DNA of 64,000 nucleotides from Cryptomeria japonica (Eukaryota; Streptophyta; Pinopsida; Cupressales; Cupressaceae): positions 915,501,648 through 915,565,647 of the forward strand of contig NC_081414.1 of assembly GCF_030272615.1 (NCBI RefSeq), read 5' to 3'. The position numbers were made by a program, and so were the translations under genes. The notes under the pieces are model-generated. The model was not told the DNA's origin, made no database searches, and was given only the letters and a program-made list of their open reading frames with translations. Position 1 is the first letter of the stretch. Every line of letters begins with the position of its first letter. This document shows, in pieces, positions 10,822-21,600 of this stretch.

Positions 10822-11835
10822 AACTTTGTCTTTACTCCACCTCTAATGATGTCTAACATGGGTGCACATATAGCACTAAACTGCCTAATGAACTTCCTGT
10901 AGTACTGAGCTAGTCCATGGAAGCTTCTTACCTCTGTTGTTGTCTTAGGAGTAGACCAATTGACAATAGATTCAACCTTGCTTGGATCCATCTTGAGGTT
11001 TCCTTGAGACAACACAAACCCAAGGTAAACCAACTCCTGCTTGAAAAACTCACACTTATCCAAATTCATGGTTAGCTTTTCATCATACAATCTTTGTAAT
11101 ACATCTTGCAAATGATTAATGTGATCTGCCCTATCTTTACTAAAAAATGAGAATATCATCAAGATATACTACCATAAATTTACCTATGAAGTCCTTCATC
11201 ACATCATTCATGAGTATCGTGAAGGTGCTTGGAGCATTGGATAAGCCAAATGGCATTACAAGCCACTCATAAAGACCCTCAATAGTCTTGAATGCAGTTT
11301 TCCATTCATCACCCTCCTTAATCCTAATTTGATGATAGCCACTCTTAAGGTCAATCTTGGTAAAGTACTTGGCTTCCCCTAAACAATCCATTAGGTCTTC
11401 TATTCTAGGAATAGGGAACCTATATCTGATGGTGATCCTATTTATGGCTCTAGAATCAGTACACAATCTCCAAGTACCACCCTTTTTTGGTGCCAACATG
11501 GTAGGGACAACACAAGGGCTAATACTCTTCCTAATTAGGCCTTGGTCTAAGAGCTCTTGGATTTGCTTTGCAATTTCAACGTTTTGTTGAGGAGTCATTT
11601 TGTAGGATGCCTTATTAGGCAAGGATGCTCCGGGAATGAAGTCTATCTGATGACTTATGGTTCTTTTAGGAGGTAAGGTGTCTGGCTGTCCTTCACTTAC
11701 TATGCCTTTGAATTTCTTCAACAAATCTTGCACCTCTAATGGAAAATCTTGTTTCTCTTTCTTGTCTTCTTCTTTGGGCTTCATCACAAGTGCAACCCCT
11801 ATACCTTCACCTTCCTCAAGTGTCTTTAAGAACTA
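10822..11835 (-). pseudogene. Reverse transcriptase (frameshifted)
   Basis: From 11787 the minus strand encodes the gypsy RT: PKKGGTWRLCTDSRAINR (fingers), FTKIDLKSGYHQIRI (catalytic Asp), PFGLSNAPSTF, and YLDDILIF (catalytic Asp pair at 11167-11156). Right after this, a run of six T on the coding strand (11145-11150) coincides with a +1 frameshift, and the reading continues in another frame with CEFFKQELVYLGFVLSQG and FHGLAQYYRKFIR (thumb/connection). The catalytic motifs themselves are intact. Confidence 0.9.
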
Positions 11836-13506
11836 TTTTTCACTCACCAAAAGAACATTAGGACCTGCTGCCTTTTTTCCACCTTCCTCAAGGATAGACT
11901 GAATCTTGAATGTGACTCCATGTTTCTTGAATGAGTATGCATTCTTGGTTCCATCATGGATAACTTGTCTATCAAATTTCCAAGGTCTTCCTAATAGAAG
12001 ATGGCATGCATCCATGGGTAAGACATCACATAACACCTTGTCCTTATACCTTCCAATGGTAAAATCCACCCATGCTTGCTCATTAACATGAATATCTTGA
12101 CCTTTGTTCAACCAAGTGACTCTATAAGGATTGTTGTGAGGTATCCTTTGCAATTTGAGCTTTCTCACTACCTCTTCTGACACAATGTTGTCTGTAGACC
12201 CTGAATCAATGATCACTTTGCACACTTTATCCAAAATCTTGCATTTGATCCTAAATAAGGACCTTCTTTGGCTAGGCTCTTCTTTGACCAGTTCTTTGAT
12301 CAAAGTTCTCCTTATCATCAAGTTGTCACCTACTTCTAACTCTAAGGAAACCTCTGAAGCCTTGCTTCTTGAAGACTCTTCCTGGAGATAACTCACTCTT
12401 CTTTCACCACCATGTGATGATGATCCCTTCTCTGGACATCTATATGTTGGATGACCAAGTTGGTTACAATGGTAACACTTCATTGTTGCAAAATATGAGG
12501 AACCTCTACCTTGTCCACTAGATCTTCCTCTAGAGCCACTATTTGATCCCCTTCCTCTATTGAATCCTCCTCTACTGCTGCCACTATCTTGTTTCTCAGT
12601 GAGTTTAGACTCTCCTTGTGTTCTTTGTTCAAAACTTCTTCCTCCAAAGCCTCCTCTATGGCCTCTATTGTCTTTTCCTCTACCCCTGCCCCTATTGTTG
12701 CTTGAGTCATGTCTTCTTTTCAGTTTTTCCTCCACCTTAAGGGCAAGTTGAAAGGTTTGATGGACTGTTTTTGGGATCATTAGACTTATTTCTTCTTGGA
12801 TGTTCCACCATAGACCATTTAGGTACCTAGCAACCTTAAGACTCTCTTCTTCCACTGCATGAGATGTAAGGCTAAGTTTGTGAAACTCTTCTGTATAGCT
12901 ATTGACATCAAGGTATTTTTGACTTAGGTTTTGTCTCTTCCTATGAATTTTCACTTCATAGTCATCGGGGAGATAGACTTCTTTGATTTTGACTAACATC
13001 CCTTTCCAAGCAGAGATGGGTGCTTTGCCCATTTTCTTCCTCTCATCTTGTACAAATTGCCACCATGCGAGGGAAGCTCCTCTCATCCTTGACTTGGATA
13101 CCGTGACTCTTTGGGCTTCATTTATGCCTTCACATTCAAAGTGGTTCTCCATACCTTCTATCAATTCTAGGACCACTTCTGCCTCCATCTTACCAATGAA
13201 CAATGGCAATCCTTCTAGTGATTTGCCACTCAAGGCCTTCAATGCCTTCAAGAAACATTCTTGCTCTAGGATAGGATCAGGTTTAGGTATCTTGTCTATC
13301 TCTAACACTTCTTTACCCTTTCCTTCTACTCCTTCCACCTTTACCAACACTTCATCAGCTTTGGTTTTAATTGCACCAAGCTTACACTTCAATTCAATCA
13401 ATTTCTCTTTCAGGAGTCTATTCTCCTCCTCCTGATCATCCACTTTCCTGGCCAACTCTATATTGTTCACCATGTTGTTTTCTCCTATATATTCCACTAA
13501 GGACAT
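11833..13506 (-). CDS. Gag-protease ORF of the chromovirus
   Basis: 557 codons, open from the ATG at 13506-13504 (44 bases after the LTR) to a TAG at 11835-11833. The reading frame is also open upstream to 13578, into the LTR. Parts in order: an N-terminal coiled coil (residues about 1-60, EEENRLLKEKLIELKCKL), the gag core with EVYLPDDYEVKIHRKRQNL, an Arg/Gly/Ser-rich stretch, one CCHC knuckle CYHCNQLGHPTYRC, and a retropepsin-like protease with IIDSGSTDNIVS. RT follows in the same frame after the stop, so the original product was probably one gag-pol polyprotein, or this stop was read through. It is the longest intact ORF in the window but in a dead element. Confidence 0.85.
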   Translation of the reverse strand: MSLVEYIGENNMVNNIELARKVDDQEEENRLLKEKLIELKCKLGAIKTKADEVLVKVEGVEGKGKEVLEIDKIPKPDPILEQECFLKALKALSGKSLEGLPLFIGKMEAEVVLELIEGMENHFECEGINEAQRVTVSKSRMRGASLAWWQFVQDERKKMGKAPISAWKGMLVKIKEVYLPDDYEVKIHRKRQNLSQKYLDVNSYTEEFHKLSLTSHAVEEESLKVARYLNGLWWNIQEEISLMIPKTVHQTFQLALKVEEKLKRRHDSSNNRGRGRGKDNRGHRGGFGGRSFEQRTQGESKLTEKQDSGSSRGGFNRGRGSNSGSRGRSSGQGRGSSYFATMKCYHCNQLGHPTYRCPEKGSSSHGGERRVSYLQEESSRSKASEVSLELEVGDNLMIRRTLIKELVKEEPSQRRSLFRIKCKILDKVCKVIIDSGSTDNIVSEEVVRKLKLQRIPHNNPYRVTWLNKGQDIHVNEQAWVDFTIGRYKDKVLCDVLPMDACHLLLGRPWKFDRQVIHDGTKNAYSFKKHGVTFKIQSILEEGGKKAAGPNVLLVSEK

Positions 13507-13530
13507 CAACTCTTCTAGCCCAAATCTTAT

Positions 13531-13549
13531 AAGCTCTGATATACCAATC
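13531..13549 (-). other. Chromovirus primer-binding site
   Basis: Directly after the 5' LTR the minus strand reads GATTGGTATATCAGAGCTTA. This is the Met-tRNA PBS (TGGTATCAGAGC) with two extra bases, TA, in the middle, probably a later mutation. Confidence 0.8.
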
Positions 13550-15169
13550 TGATGGGGTTCACCTAGTTTGCTCAACACTTCACCTAGCTGGTGTTGCTCA
13601 ATTGCACCAACTCACCAGGCCTAGTTGCTCTCTAGACCTTCCAGTACTTCTCAATATCTTCTAGGTCTTTCTTCTTTTTCTTTCTATGGTGTTTTCTCCA
13701 AGTGTTTTGGCTAGGAACCCTACCAATTCACAGTACTTCTCAAGTGCTCAATTAAGGTTTCTTGGCTTCAAGTTGTCAAAATGACCTCCTATTATTGTGA
13801 GATGTTGTAGAGGTGTGGAGGTGTCTACTAACATGTTTTTTATTCATTTTAGGTCCATTAGTGGCTTGCAATCAATAGGTTTCTTACCGATTTCAAAATC
13901 TTGCCTAGAAAAGGGCTATAAGGAACTAGGCCCAATTAGGCCTCCAAATCCAGTTTTCGAGGGCTTGGGTGAAAAAAGTTCAAAGGACCCCCAAATATGT
14001 TTGCATTTCCTTCAAAGATTCACCTATCCCTCAAGAATTTTTGTGGTTTTGGCCCCTGGTTTCACCGTACAATGTTTGAACCCCGAAATGAGGGTTTTGA
14101 AGGGTTTATAAGGCCTTTAACCGACAGTGAACGAACAAATTGCGGTTTTGGTATTAAATGGATATTTCAAAGCTTCTCCCTTCATGGACAGGTCTACCCC
14201 AACTCCATGAATGCTTCCAAGCTCTGAAATGGTGATTTAGCACACACCCCTGCACTTAACACTCCATTTTCACCTTATTTTCTCTAACCAGGTTGCTCCT
14301 CGACTCGCTTAGAATAAGGTGACCGTCACATCAAAACTCTTCTCCAGAACTTGCACTTGCATATGTACACTATACAAAGGGTTTCCCATCATTTTCTAAC
14401 AATCCATGATGGCGGCACGTGTGGAACTCATGGGGCAACCATATTTACAAGAAAATTGCTATTTACAAGCCAAAACTGGTTGTTTGCAAACTTGAATAAG
14501 AAAACACCAAAGAATAGTATTTACAAGACTCTAAAATGAACCATCAACTCAATAACACGTAGGAGTAACTCAATCCATTTTTGGATCAATGGATTCAATC
14601 CATATTCAATTGCCAAATGAGCAAAATCAAACCAAAATGCTACCAACAAGACTGGAAATGAGTAATTTAAGTTGTTGAACTTACATTACACACTTCTCTA
14701 ACCTTGTTAAAAATGAAAGAGAGGGTATATATAGGTTTCCCACGTGTGGAGTCCTCCTAGGGCATTAAAAATCCCTAACTCCAATGTTAACCAATTCAAG
14801 ACAAAAGTTGTCATGACAACTTTTTGCAACTTTGCAACTTTTGCACTTTTGGTCTCTCCAACTTATAAGACCTATTCCAAATCATCATAAATGACTTTTA
14901 AAAAATGTCTCAGACCTATTTAACTGTCCCTTATTCTCATGCCAAGTTTTGACATTTTTGACCATCAAAAAGGTCAATTGGCTACTCAAACTCACTATTT
15001 ACACAAAAATACAAACCTAAGTAGAATGAACACAACCTAGCTCTACATTGACAAAAAATACTAACTCTTAAACCCTCTTGGAGTCCTTATTCATCACTGA
15101 CTTGGCTAGGGTTAGTACAAGCCAAAATTGTAAAACTAAATTGCCTAATTCCTAGGTGCTCCTACACCA
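13550..15169 (-). repeat. Chromovirus 5' LTR
   Basis: 1620 bp, TG...CA ends, matched along its length by 7257-8877. It contains a region with GAGAGGGTATATATAGG (about 14710-14726), where a TATA-like sequence occurs on both strands. No CDS is supported inside it: the open frames seen here are chance. Confidence 0.9.
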
Positions 15170-15174
15170 GCATC
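15170..15174. repeat. Target-site duplication GCATC (right)
   Basis: GCATC immediately after the chromovirus LTR end at 15169. Partner of 7252-7256. Confidence 0.9.
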
Positions 15175-15894
15175 TATCATTGAATTTGTAAATAGTAGAT
15201 TGCCTTACCAGTTTCCTCTGATCAAATGAGTTCTACATACCAGTTGTCTAATCTTCATTTGTATTACCGGAGCTTTCACCTTGTACAAATCCAAGTCCTC
15301 TATAATCTTCAGTCTACCTTTGTCTTTTCAATAAATCAACCAACTGTGCGACACTAATCCTGAATCTTTCTTTATACTCACTTGCAGTAGTTAGATCATC
15401 TCTCAGAAGCATTATTTGTCTGTCTAGCTCTTGGTCATTATTCTAGGATTGTACCAAATCAGTTCCCAATAGATTATTCTCATGAGTCAATCTACCACAT
15501 TCTTCAAATTTATTCTTCATAGATATGGAAAGATTTTCTTCCTTCTTGTTTATGTCCTAAATATATTTTGATAACCTCATAGTCAGGTCTTGCATTTCAT
15601 TCTTCATGAGCATGTTAGCTTGACTCAATTTCTGATATTGTTCCTTAAGTGCATTTTTCTCTTCATCATCCTGGTTTTGCAAAATTTCCTTTCTCTTAGC
15701 TTGAGCAGATGATAACCTTTCTTGCAAAACAAGAATGAATTCAGTAGCAGAATTCAATTCATCTTGCAATTTTAAGTTCTTCATCCTTTCAACATCATAA
15801 TCCTCAAGTGCCATCTCAAGTTGCTTCTCCATAGCCATATTCAATGATTCCAGTTTCAGGATATTCCTCAAGCTATTAAACTTCCTCCGAGGTA
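15175..15894 (-). pseudogene. Gag-like coiled-coil segment, copy B
   Basis: Counterpart of 2460-3112. The best-kept stretch, 15898-15557, encodes LESLNMAMEKQLEMALEDYD, QDELNSATEFILVLQERLSS and KNALKEQYQKLSQANMLM: long charged helices with regular leucines, so a coiled coil. Further down (15.3-15.5 kb) it continues with stops. Its 3' end is the chromovirus insertion site. Confidence 0.7.
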
Positions 15895-15912
15895 CCAAGC
15901 TCTAATACCAAT
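15895..15912 (-). other. Primer-binding site of copy B
   Basis: The minus strand after the LTR reads ATTGGTATTAGAGCTTGG, the Met-tRNA PBS with one C-to-T change. Confidence 0.9.
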
Positions 15913-16821
15913 TGTTGGAATACAATGAATCCAAGAACATTGAGGGGGGGAGGGGGGGTGGAGAGGGGGGTGAATCAATGTTCTATCAGTAACACAAGAT
16001 TTTAACATTTTATAACATACACATATAAACCGGTAAATGAAGAAACATATGACATGAAGTAAATAAACTAGCCACATGAATGAACACCATAACACACAAA
16101 ATTTATTGGTGGAAAACCTCAAAGAGGAAAAACCACGGTGGGATTTCTGACCCACAATATCAATTCACTGGCCATATGAAAGATATTACATAGCATGGGG
16201 GCCTTCACAGGCAGGAAGGCACACTACCTAGAACATATTGCTTAACACAAAAGAGTCTCACTAACTACAAGCTTTTGCTGAGATAAAACAATACTGGTGA
16301 ACTTACAAAATGCATCTGCAATGCCAAAAAGAGTTCCGGTTAAAGCTTTTTTCTGTACCGGTTCATAAACCTTGAAACCTTCTATAGGTATCTCCTTTCC
16401 TCCAAGAATACTTTTCAAACTATCTACTGATCATAGCATTATATTACATTTGCATACATATCCTTCACATCACCTTGTTCTACTACCTTGTCATATATCA
16501 AAATGACCTATCAGACTGACTTATATACCCTTTACAAACATTATGCCTTATGTCCCGGCTTACAATACAAAAGAAATTCAATGTTGGCCCTATACAATAA
16601 TTACAAATTTTTTTTACAAATAAAACCTTTCGGATCCCAAACTGATGTCGGCTTCACTGAAGTGCTGGATGTCGTTGCCGGTGTCGGTGCCGGTCATGAC
16701 CCTGAATACTTTAATGCTGGTATCTATCGGTGTATGCCTCCAAATGCCAGTATATGCCTTCAGTAGAATCTTGTTGCTATCAATACCAACATATGAATCC
16801 AATGAGTATCAATTGCCAACA
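15913..16821 (-). repeat. 5' LTR of copy B
   Basis: 909 bp, TGTTGGCAATTG...CCAACA, aligned with 3138-4037. The region 15944-15981 is an interrupted G-run on the plus strand (G7, G7, G6), longer than the single G10 run of the other LTR. Sequence upstream of 16821 has no PPT and belongs to a different element. Confidence 0.9.
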
Positions 16822-16849
16822 TTATCCCTAATGGTAATAGATCATTTCC

Positions 16850-17830
16850 CAATCACATTCATGTATGTATGATTTCCCATCAAAATAGGGGCATGTTAGA
16901 AGGCTATAATGAAGAGAACATACACTGCATAGATGTCATATGATGGAAAGCCCCTGAATCTAGAAGTCATCTTCCTGAATCATGAATTGTAGTAGCACAA
17001 ACATCTTGTCCCTTACCTTTTGAATGTGAGAAAAGGGAAGGAGATGAATCCTTCTTCTTATAAGTGGATGGTAAATCAACATTGTTCTTCTTGAGGATGT
17101 TGGTCAACTCATCAATTTTCTTAGTGTGGCTATGCTACTCATCATGACCACTTTTCTTGTAATAGGAACAAAACCTTTCCTTATATGATTTTCCCTTAGA
17201 TGAGGAAGTAAAATCCTTTTTCCGTGGAGAGGAATATTGTGCTTTATCATCTTGTGTCTTAGGCTTAGACTACTTCTACTTCTTATTGGAATTCTTTTCT
17301 TGAGTCTCTTGATTCCCTTGATTACCCACCAAAGCCTTAGACTTGGAAGGCTTGAGAATCCTCATGCTCAACAACTTTGATATCTCCAACATCAACATTT
17401 ATGTGAATGCATCAAATGTAGGCATAGTGAAGGAACTACCCGCTATCAAGCGATGAGTTTGGAAGCTAGAAACAAATGTTGCATATTCTGATGGAAGCTT
17501 TCCCAATAGGTTGTAGACCAGCTGCCCATCCTTCTTATCAATGTCATAATCCTTCATCTATGCTCTTAACTCATTTTCCTTGGTAACATAATCTTGGATT
17601 GTATCACATTTCTTGGGATCCAACATGGTGAGATCATCATCAAGTTGATAGCCTCTAATCTCATCAATTTGTCCATACAATTTTACCAAGACATCCCATA
17701 CTTCCTTAACTATTTTACACTTGTCAATGTGAAAGATGAGATCCTTTGATATGTATTTCCTCAATGTTCCAATAGCCATAATATTTTTAGTGACCCATTC
17801 CATGTGAGCATTAGGATCACCTTTAGGATC
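16850..17830 (-). pseudogene. Copia gag and protease remnant, cut by copy B
   Basis: The minus strand encodes a copia-type Gag (UBN2 family): ISKDLIFHIDKCKIVKEVWD and LVKLYGQIDEIRGYQLDDDL (17803-17560), then LLGKLPSEYATFVSSFQTHR after a stop, a Lys/Ser-rich linker, a decayed knuckle (CSYYKKSGHDE, first Cys of the second pair lost, about 17175-17145), and finally the protease start LLDSGAFHHMT (about 16965-16930). Soon afterwards the sequence ends at 16822, where the Sirevirus-like LTR begins. The upstream LTR and PBS at 19725-20102 fit as its 5' end. Confidence 0.8.
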
Positions 17831-19724
17831 AACTAGTACAATTATAATTCCATCAATATAGTGATTTAATCCCTTTTCATTAGCTTACTCCATACATCAA
17901 TTTTCCATAAAGCATAGTTATGTGGAGTTAAAAGTGGAAATTTAGGAGAACCTATAGCAAAAAAATGAAAGAAAACTAAGAAAAGAGAGGAACAATCAGA
18001 CAAGACACCCCTCCAAAATACTCAATCAAGAAACCCCCCAAAAATGATGATTTGACACTTTATACTTAGTGTTTGTATAGAGGGCCACTTGCAAAGAAGG
18101 GAAAAGTAGACTTCTAATTTCAACTTTATAATTGTCTTAAATAGGTTATAAGAGACTCGAACAAATACTGCAAGTGATTTGAATTGAGATCTAAGCAAAA
18201 TACAAGTACCAAATAGGCCAAAAATGACCAAATACTGAAAGTACAATTTCTACTTTAAATCACTACAAACTGATGGTAGGTTATGAAAGTAGACGAAAAA
18301 TTATGCACTTTGAAAAAAATGACACCTTAAAAGGAGGTCTTATGACCTCGAACGAAGCCCCTGAAGTTACAAAATTGAGGATTGGATAGGTGGAGTCATG
18401 AAAAACTGAGAATTGTGAAAAATCTATCCTTCAAAATTAAAAAATACAACCACCACTACGAAGAGAACAAAAGATTAGCCCAAATAAAAAAAATTGCACT
18501 AAAAAAGGCCTCAAAATAAGCAATATATGGGCCTTCAAAGTTGAGCCAAAAATCAAAACTGCTCAATGGAGAGGAATATGATTTTTTTCAAAAATAGAGG
18601 AAGCCAGCAAACCACTGCATTAAATTTGACCACTTTTAGGTCGTCACCAAAAACTTCACCCCCTACATGTGTGGCATCCATATGATATGGACCTGCTAAC
18701 ATGTCACTTCTTGATTGGGTCCATATAGTACAAAATTATTGATGGGTGCTGACTGGGTTGTATGGTCACTAATGTGGCATGTTGACTAGGTTGTTGACTG
18801 TACATTAAGTATAATACAGAATGATGATGTGGCGCATTGATGCGGATGCTAACTAGATGCTAACGTGTCAGCTAACTTGGCAAGTGATGTGGCAGGCTAT
18901 TGCGGTGATGTGGTGTGCCACGTGGAAGTGCTAACTGTATTTCCTACGTGGCAGTACAATGGCTTATGACTATGCTTTCTATACTGATGGCATTGACTAA
19001 TTCGTGGATGTCATGTGTCAATGTGCTGGCAAAATTCATACACAGAGGTGGCGCACGGGTTGAAATCCAAGAGCGTCATGTGGTGAGGACGTGGCAATCA
19101 GGAGTGCCTCATGGGAATATCCAAAATCTCTATTTGGTGGGAGCAGGTTGGTCGGCCAAAGAGCTGAGAAGAGTCGAGACAGTGCAAGGACGATGTTGAT
19201 GGGGAGAAGAGCTGAGGGAGCCGATGTAGAGAAAGCAATGGTCGGGAAAGTAGATGGTCGTCGGAAGGAGGCTCATGGATTATGGTGGTCAGTGATAGTA
19301 TGTGGTACGACATACAGTGCGACAAGCCCTTCAATAAATGGGCAGTACAAAGGCATATGGGGGGGTGTAAATCCCCCAAAAAAATTATATATATATTTTT
19401 AAAAACTTTTACAATGAATTTTTAAAAATTGTGAAATTTAAAATAAAGAAATTAATTACAATTTTCGCAAGAAAAAAAATTGTTTGTGCTTTTAAAAAAA
19501 ATCTGTACCGCTTAGCCAAATTGGCTAAGACTTTCCTCCAAAGCCCAAATGCAATTTTCACCAAATATAGGTGAAATAACGCTCAAAATTTATGAAAAGA
19601 GCCTCCTGGACGCAACGGTGAGGTCAAAATCATCGTAAGATGCCCCCAATTTTCATAGCTCCCCAGATTTGAAAATATAATGCTCCAAAATATCTCTAAA
19701 ATGACTAATCAATGAAGCCCCAAT
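17831..19724. other. Copia 5' leader region, no gene seen
   Basis: Between the copia PBS and gag. The stretch 18640-19330 is richer in G and has recurring short words (GATGTGGC, TGCTAACGTGTCAGCTAAC, CACGTGG), and open frames here (18915-19402) are not like any family I know. About 1.9 kb is long for a copia leader, so another old insertion may be hidden inside. Confidence 0.4.
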
Positions 19725-19737
19725 GACTCTAATACCA
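19725..19737 (-). other. Copia primer-binding site (decayed)
   Basis: The minus strand reads TGGTATTAGAGTC immediately after the LTR end ATTATTACA, two changes from TGGTATCAGAGCC. Confidence 0.7.
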
Positions 19738-20102
19738 TGTAATAATTTGTTGAAAATAGCCAAGATCAAGAGCACATTGAATAGCACAAAAGAGAAACTA
19801 AATATTTGATAAGAATAAATTGTATTCTAATCAAAAGAAAAATGTGATCAAGTGGATCAGTAAAAATTGCATACAATGTATGATGAGCTTTCTTATAAAG
19901 GAAAGGCTAAGAGACATGAGAGCACACAATGATGACATGTGACTCAATGATATGCAAGGGTAGGTAGGGGTAGGTAGGGGAAATGGTAAAATATTCGACA
20001 TAAGGTGGATCACCCACCGAAGGTGGAACTGTCATCCCACAATAAGTGAATATGATAAAGTAACAATAATATCACACCATAAAAGGCATAATTTCTCCTA
20101 CA
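19738..20102 (-). repeat. Copia 5' LTR
   Basis: 365 bp on the minus strand, from TGTAGGAGAAATTATG (20102) to ATTATTACA (19738), TG...CA ends, followed by the PBS and, downstream, a copia gag. The partner LTR would lie beyond the left end of the nested cluster and is not in the window. There is a small duplication GGGTAGGTA GGGTAGGTA at about 19959-19980. Confidence 0.7.
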
Positions 20103-20224
20103 TACACACTCCCAATGTATGAACATCTCCCTAATGGTGTCATATGAAAACTACAATGTTATGCATGTACCTATGTAAACATGAGTAAAGTGTAATTATA
20201 TCCAAGATGAATAAATAATTACAC

Positions 20225-21600
20225 CAGCAATAATTTTGTACTATTATATGTATGCATATTGAATTTTATTAAACTATTTTTTTACCTCAACATAGTTTTA
20301 TCACATTTTCATAATTTTTATATGATGATAATGATGATGTATTTGAAAATATGTATGATGCTCAAAATAAAATTTACAAATCAACTCATTTTAGATCATT
20401 TCCTACAATAAAATAGTTTTGATGTTTTCTATTGGAATAATTTTTGTAGAATAATCTCAATACCTTACCTCTTTCAAAATAGTAGATAAATATAAGCTTT
20501 CTATACACAATGCTAAGTAGTTTTCCCTCATCATCATAAACATCAACATTTTGTAGGTATATGCATGACATTCAAATGAAAATTGTGAGATCTTGTTGAA
20601 TAAAGGGGAGATAATAGCATTAATCATTAAAATGACCCCACAAACCCCACACTTGATGAAGTTAATTATATAGATGGAAATAATACACATTCGAAGATTA
20701 CTCCTTTAACTAGTGCAAGATCATTAAGAGTATAGTTTTTTGAATATTACATTAGATAGTTTTATGACAATAGATCAAATACATAATGTTCTGAGTAGGA
20801 GATTAGAAAGGTTTTGATGGGGCCCCAAAACCCTATAAAAAAGACAACTACAAGTCCAAGCTAACAAGTTTTCCTAGAACCGAAAATCCACTTACAAAAC
20901 ATTGCTTAAAGATAGAACAAAAACAATCAACACCCCAAAAACAATAGATCAAAAGAAACTAAAACTTAAAAACACTACTATTATATCACAAGGGCCATAG
21001 ACACAATACAAACTAACTCAAAGAAACAATAGTCTTGAGCTCTAAAAACAACAAGAATAGTGTTTAGTAGAATAAGCCTTTTAACAATCACTTTCCTTTG
21101 ATGCAGGTACAAAAAACCATCACAATCCTCAATCACCACCTCAATAGGAGTTGTAGGAACAAATCTAAGAACTACCGTGAATCTCCACCTCAATAGGATA
21201 AAAGTAGTGTAGTTTGTAAACAACCCCCTAACAATTTCTCCCATCTTCTCTTGCAAAAAAGAGTCTCCACCTCAATAGGATTTATAAAAGAAGATTAGAA
21301 AGGAATATGTTGTAACTCATTTAATCCTACCAATTTGGACTATCCACCTTAATAGGAGAAACAGGGGTAGGATCAAAGCTAATGACGGTATAAACCCCCT
21401 TGCAACATCTCCATGTCCTTGGATTAAGAGATCTTGGGATAGTCTCCGACCTTAAAAAATGGGACCGAAAAGATGTTTTAGTCAAATAAATCTCCACCTC
21501 AATAGGTGATGCAAGAGTAAAAACAATAGTAAGCACATGTTCATCCTTAAAGAGAAAGAGTGGAGGAAAATCCTAGAAGTAGGTAGTAAAAACCCCAAAG
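20225..21600. repeat. Dispersed repeat X, copy 1
   Basis: About 1.4 kb that aligns with 59300-59893 plus 62262-63023 (copy 2, split) and in part with 58070-58480 (copy 3). Landmarks shared by copies 1 and 2: TAGAATAATCTCAATACCTT (20449-20468), CTTACAAAACATTGCTTAAA (20891-20910), and repeated CCACCTCAATAGGA words (about 21136, 21186, 21268, 21345 with one change, 21493). No coding content is recognised and no terminal repeats are seen, so its class is unknown. Confidence 0.75.

Larger units (their letters stand above)
7257..15169 (-). mobile_element. Ty3/gypsy chromovirus, full length but inactive
   Basis: A 7913-bp LTR retrotransposon inserted in the gag of copy B. Its ends are TGATGGGGTTCACC and CTCCTACACCA, and the 5-bp target duplication GCATC flanks it at 7252-7256 and 15170-15174. 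LTRs are 13550-15169 (5') and 7257-8877 (3'). On the minus strand the order is PBS, gag, protease, RT, RNase H, integrase, chromodomain: Ty3/gypsy order with a C-terminal chromodomain, which defines chromoviruses. The two LTRs differ at roughly 8 of 100 aligned bases in the stretch I compared (7741-7840 against 14033-14132), mostly transitions, so the insertion is old. Gag through RT share one frame with one stop. The rest has one frameshift and about eight stops. Confidence 0.95.
3138..16821 (-). mobile_element. LTR element copy B, Sirevirus-like, non-autonomous
   Basis: A complete LTR-internal-LTR unit on the minus strand: 5' LTR 15913-16821, PBS 15895-15912, coiled-coil gag 15.2-15.9 kb, zinc knuckles 6.96-7.25 kb, unknown ORF2 4.7-6.4 kb, PPT array 4.04-4.2 kb, 3' LTR 3138-4037. 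A chromovirus (7257-15169) splits its gag. Without that insertion the element is about 5.8 kb, and no pol domain is seen. The 5' LTR abuts a copia protease fragment at 16822, so it landed in an older copia element. Confidence 0.8.

Noticed and set aside
12983-13435. 150-codon plus-strand ORF
   Set aside because: Exact antisense of the chromovirus gag ORF, with no protein-like features of its own.
15868-16155. 95-codon minus-strand ORF
   Set aside because: Runs through LTR sequence and a G-run. The same frame in the other LTR gives a different, shorter product.
18915-19402. Overlapping plus-strand ORFs in a GC-richer stretch
   Set aside because: Composition effect in a repetitive leader region. 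Both overlapping frames are open and neither shows a family motif.
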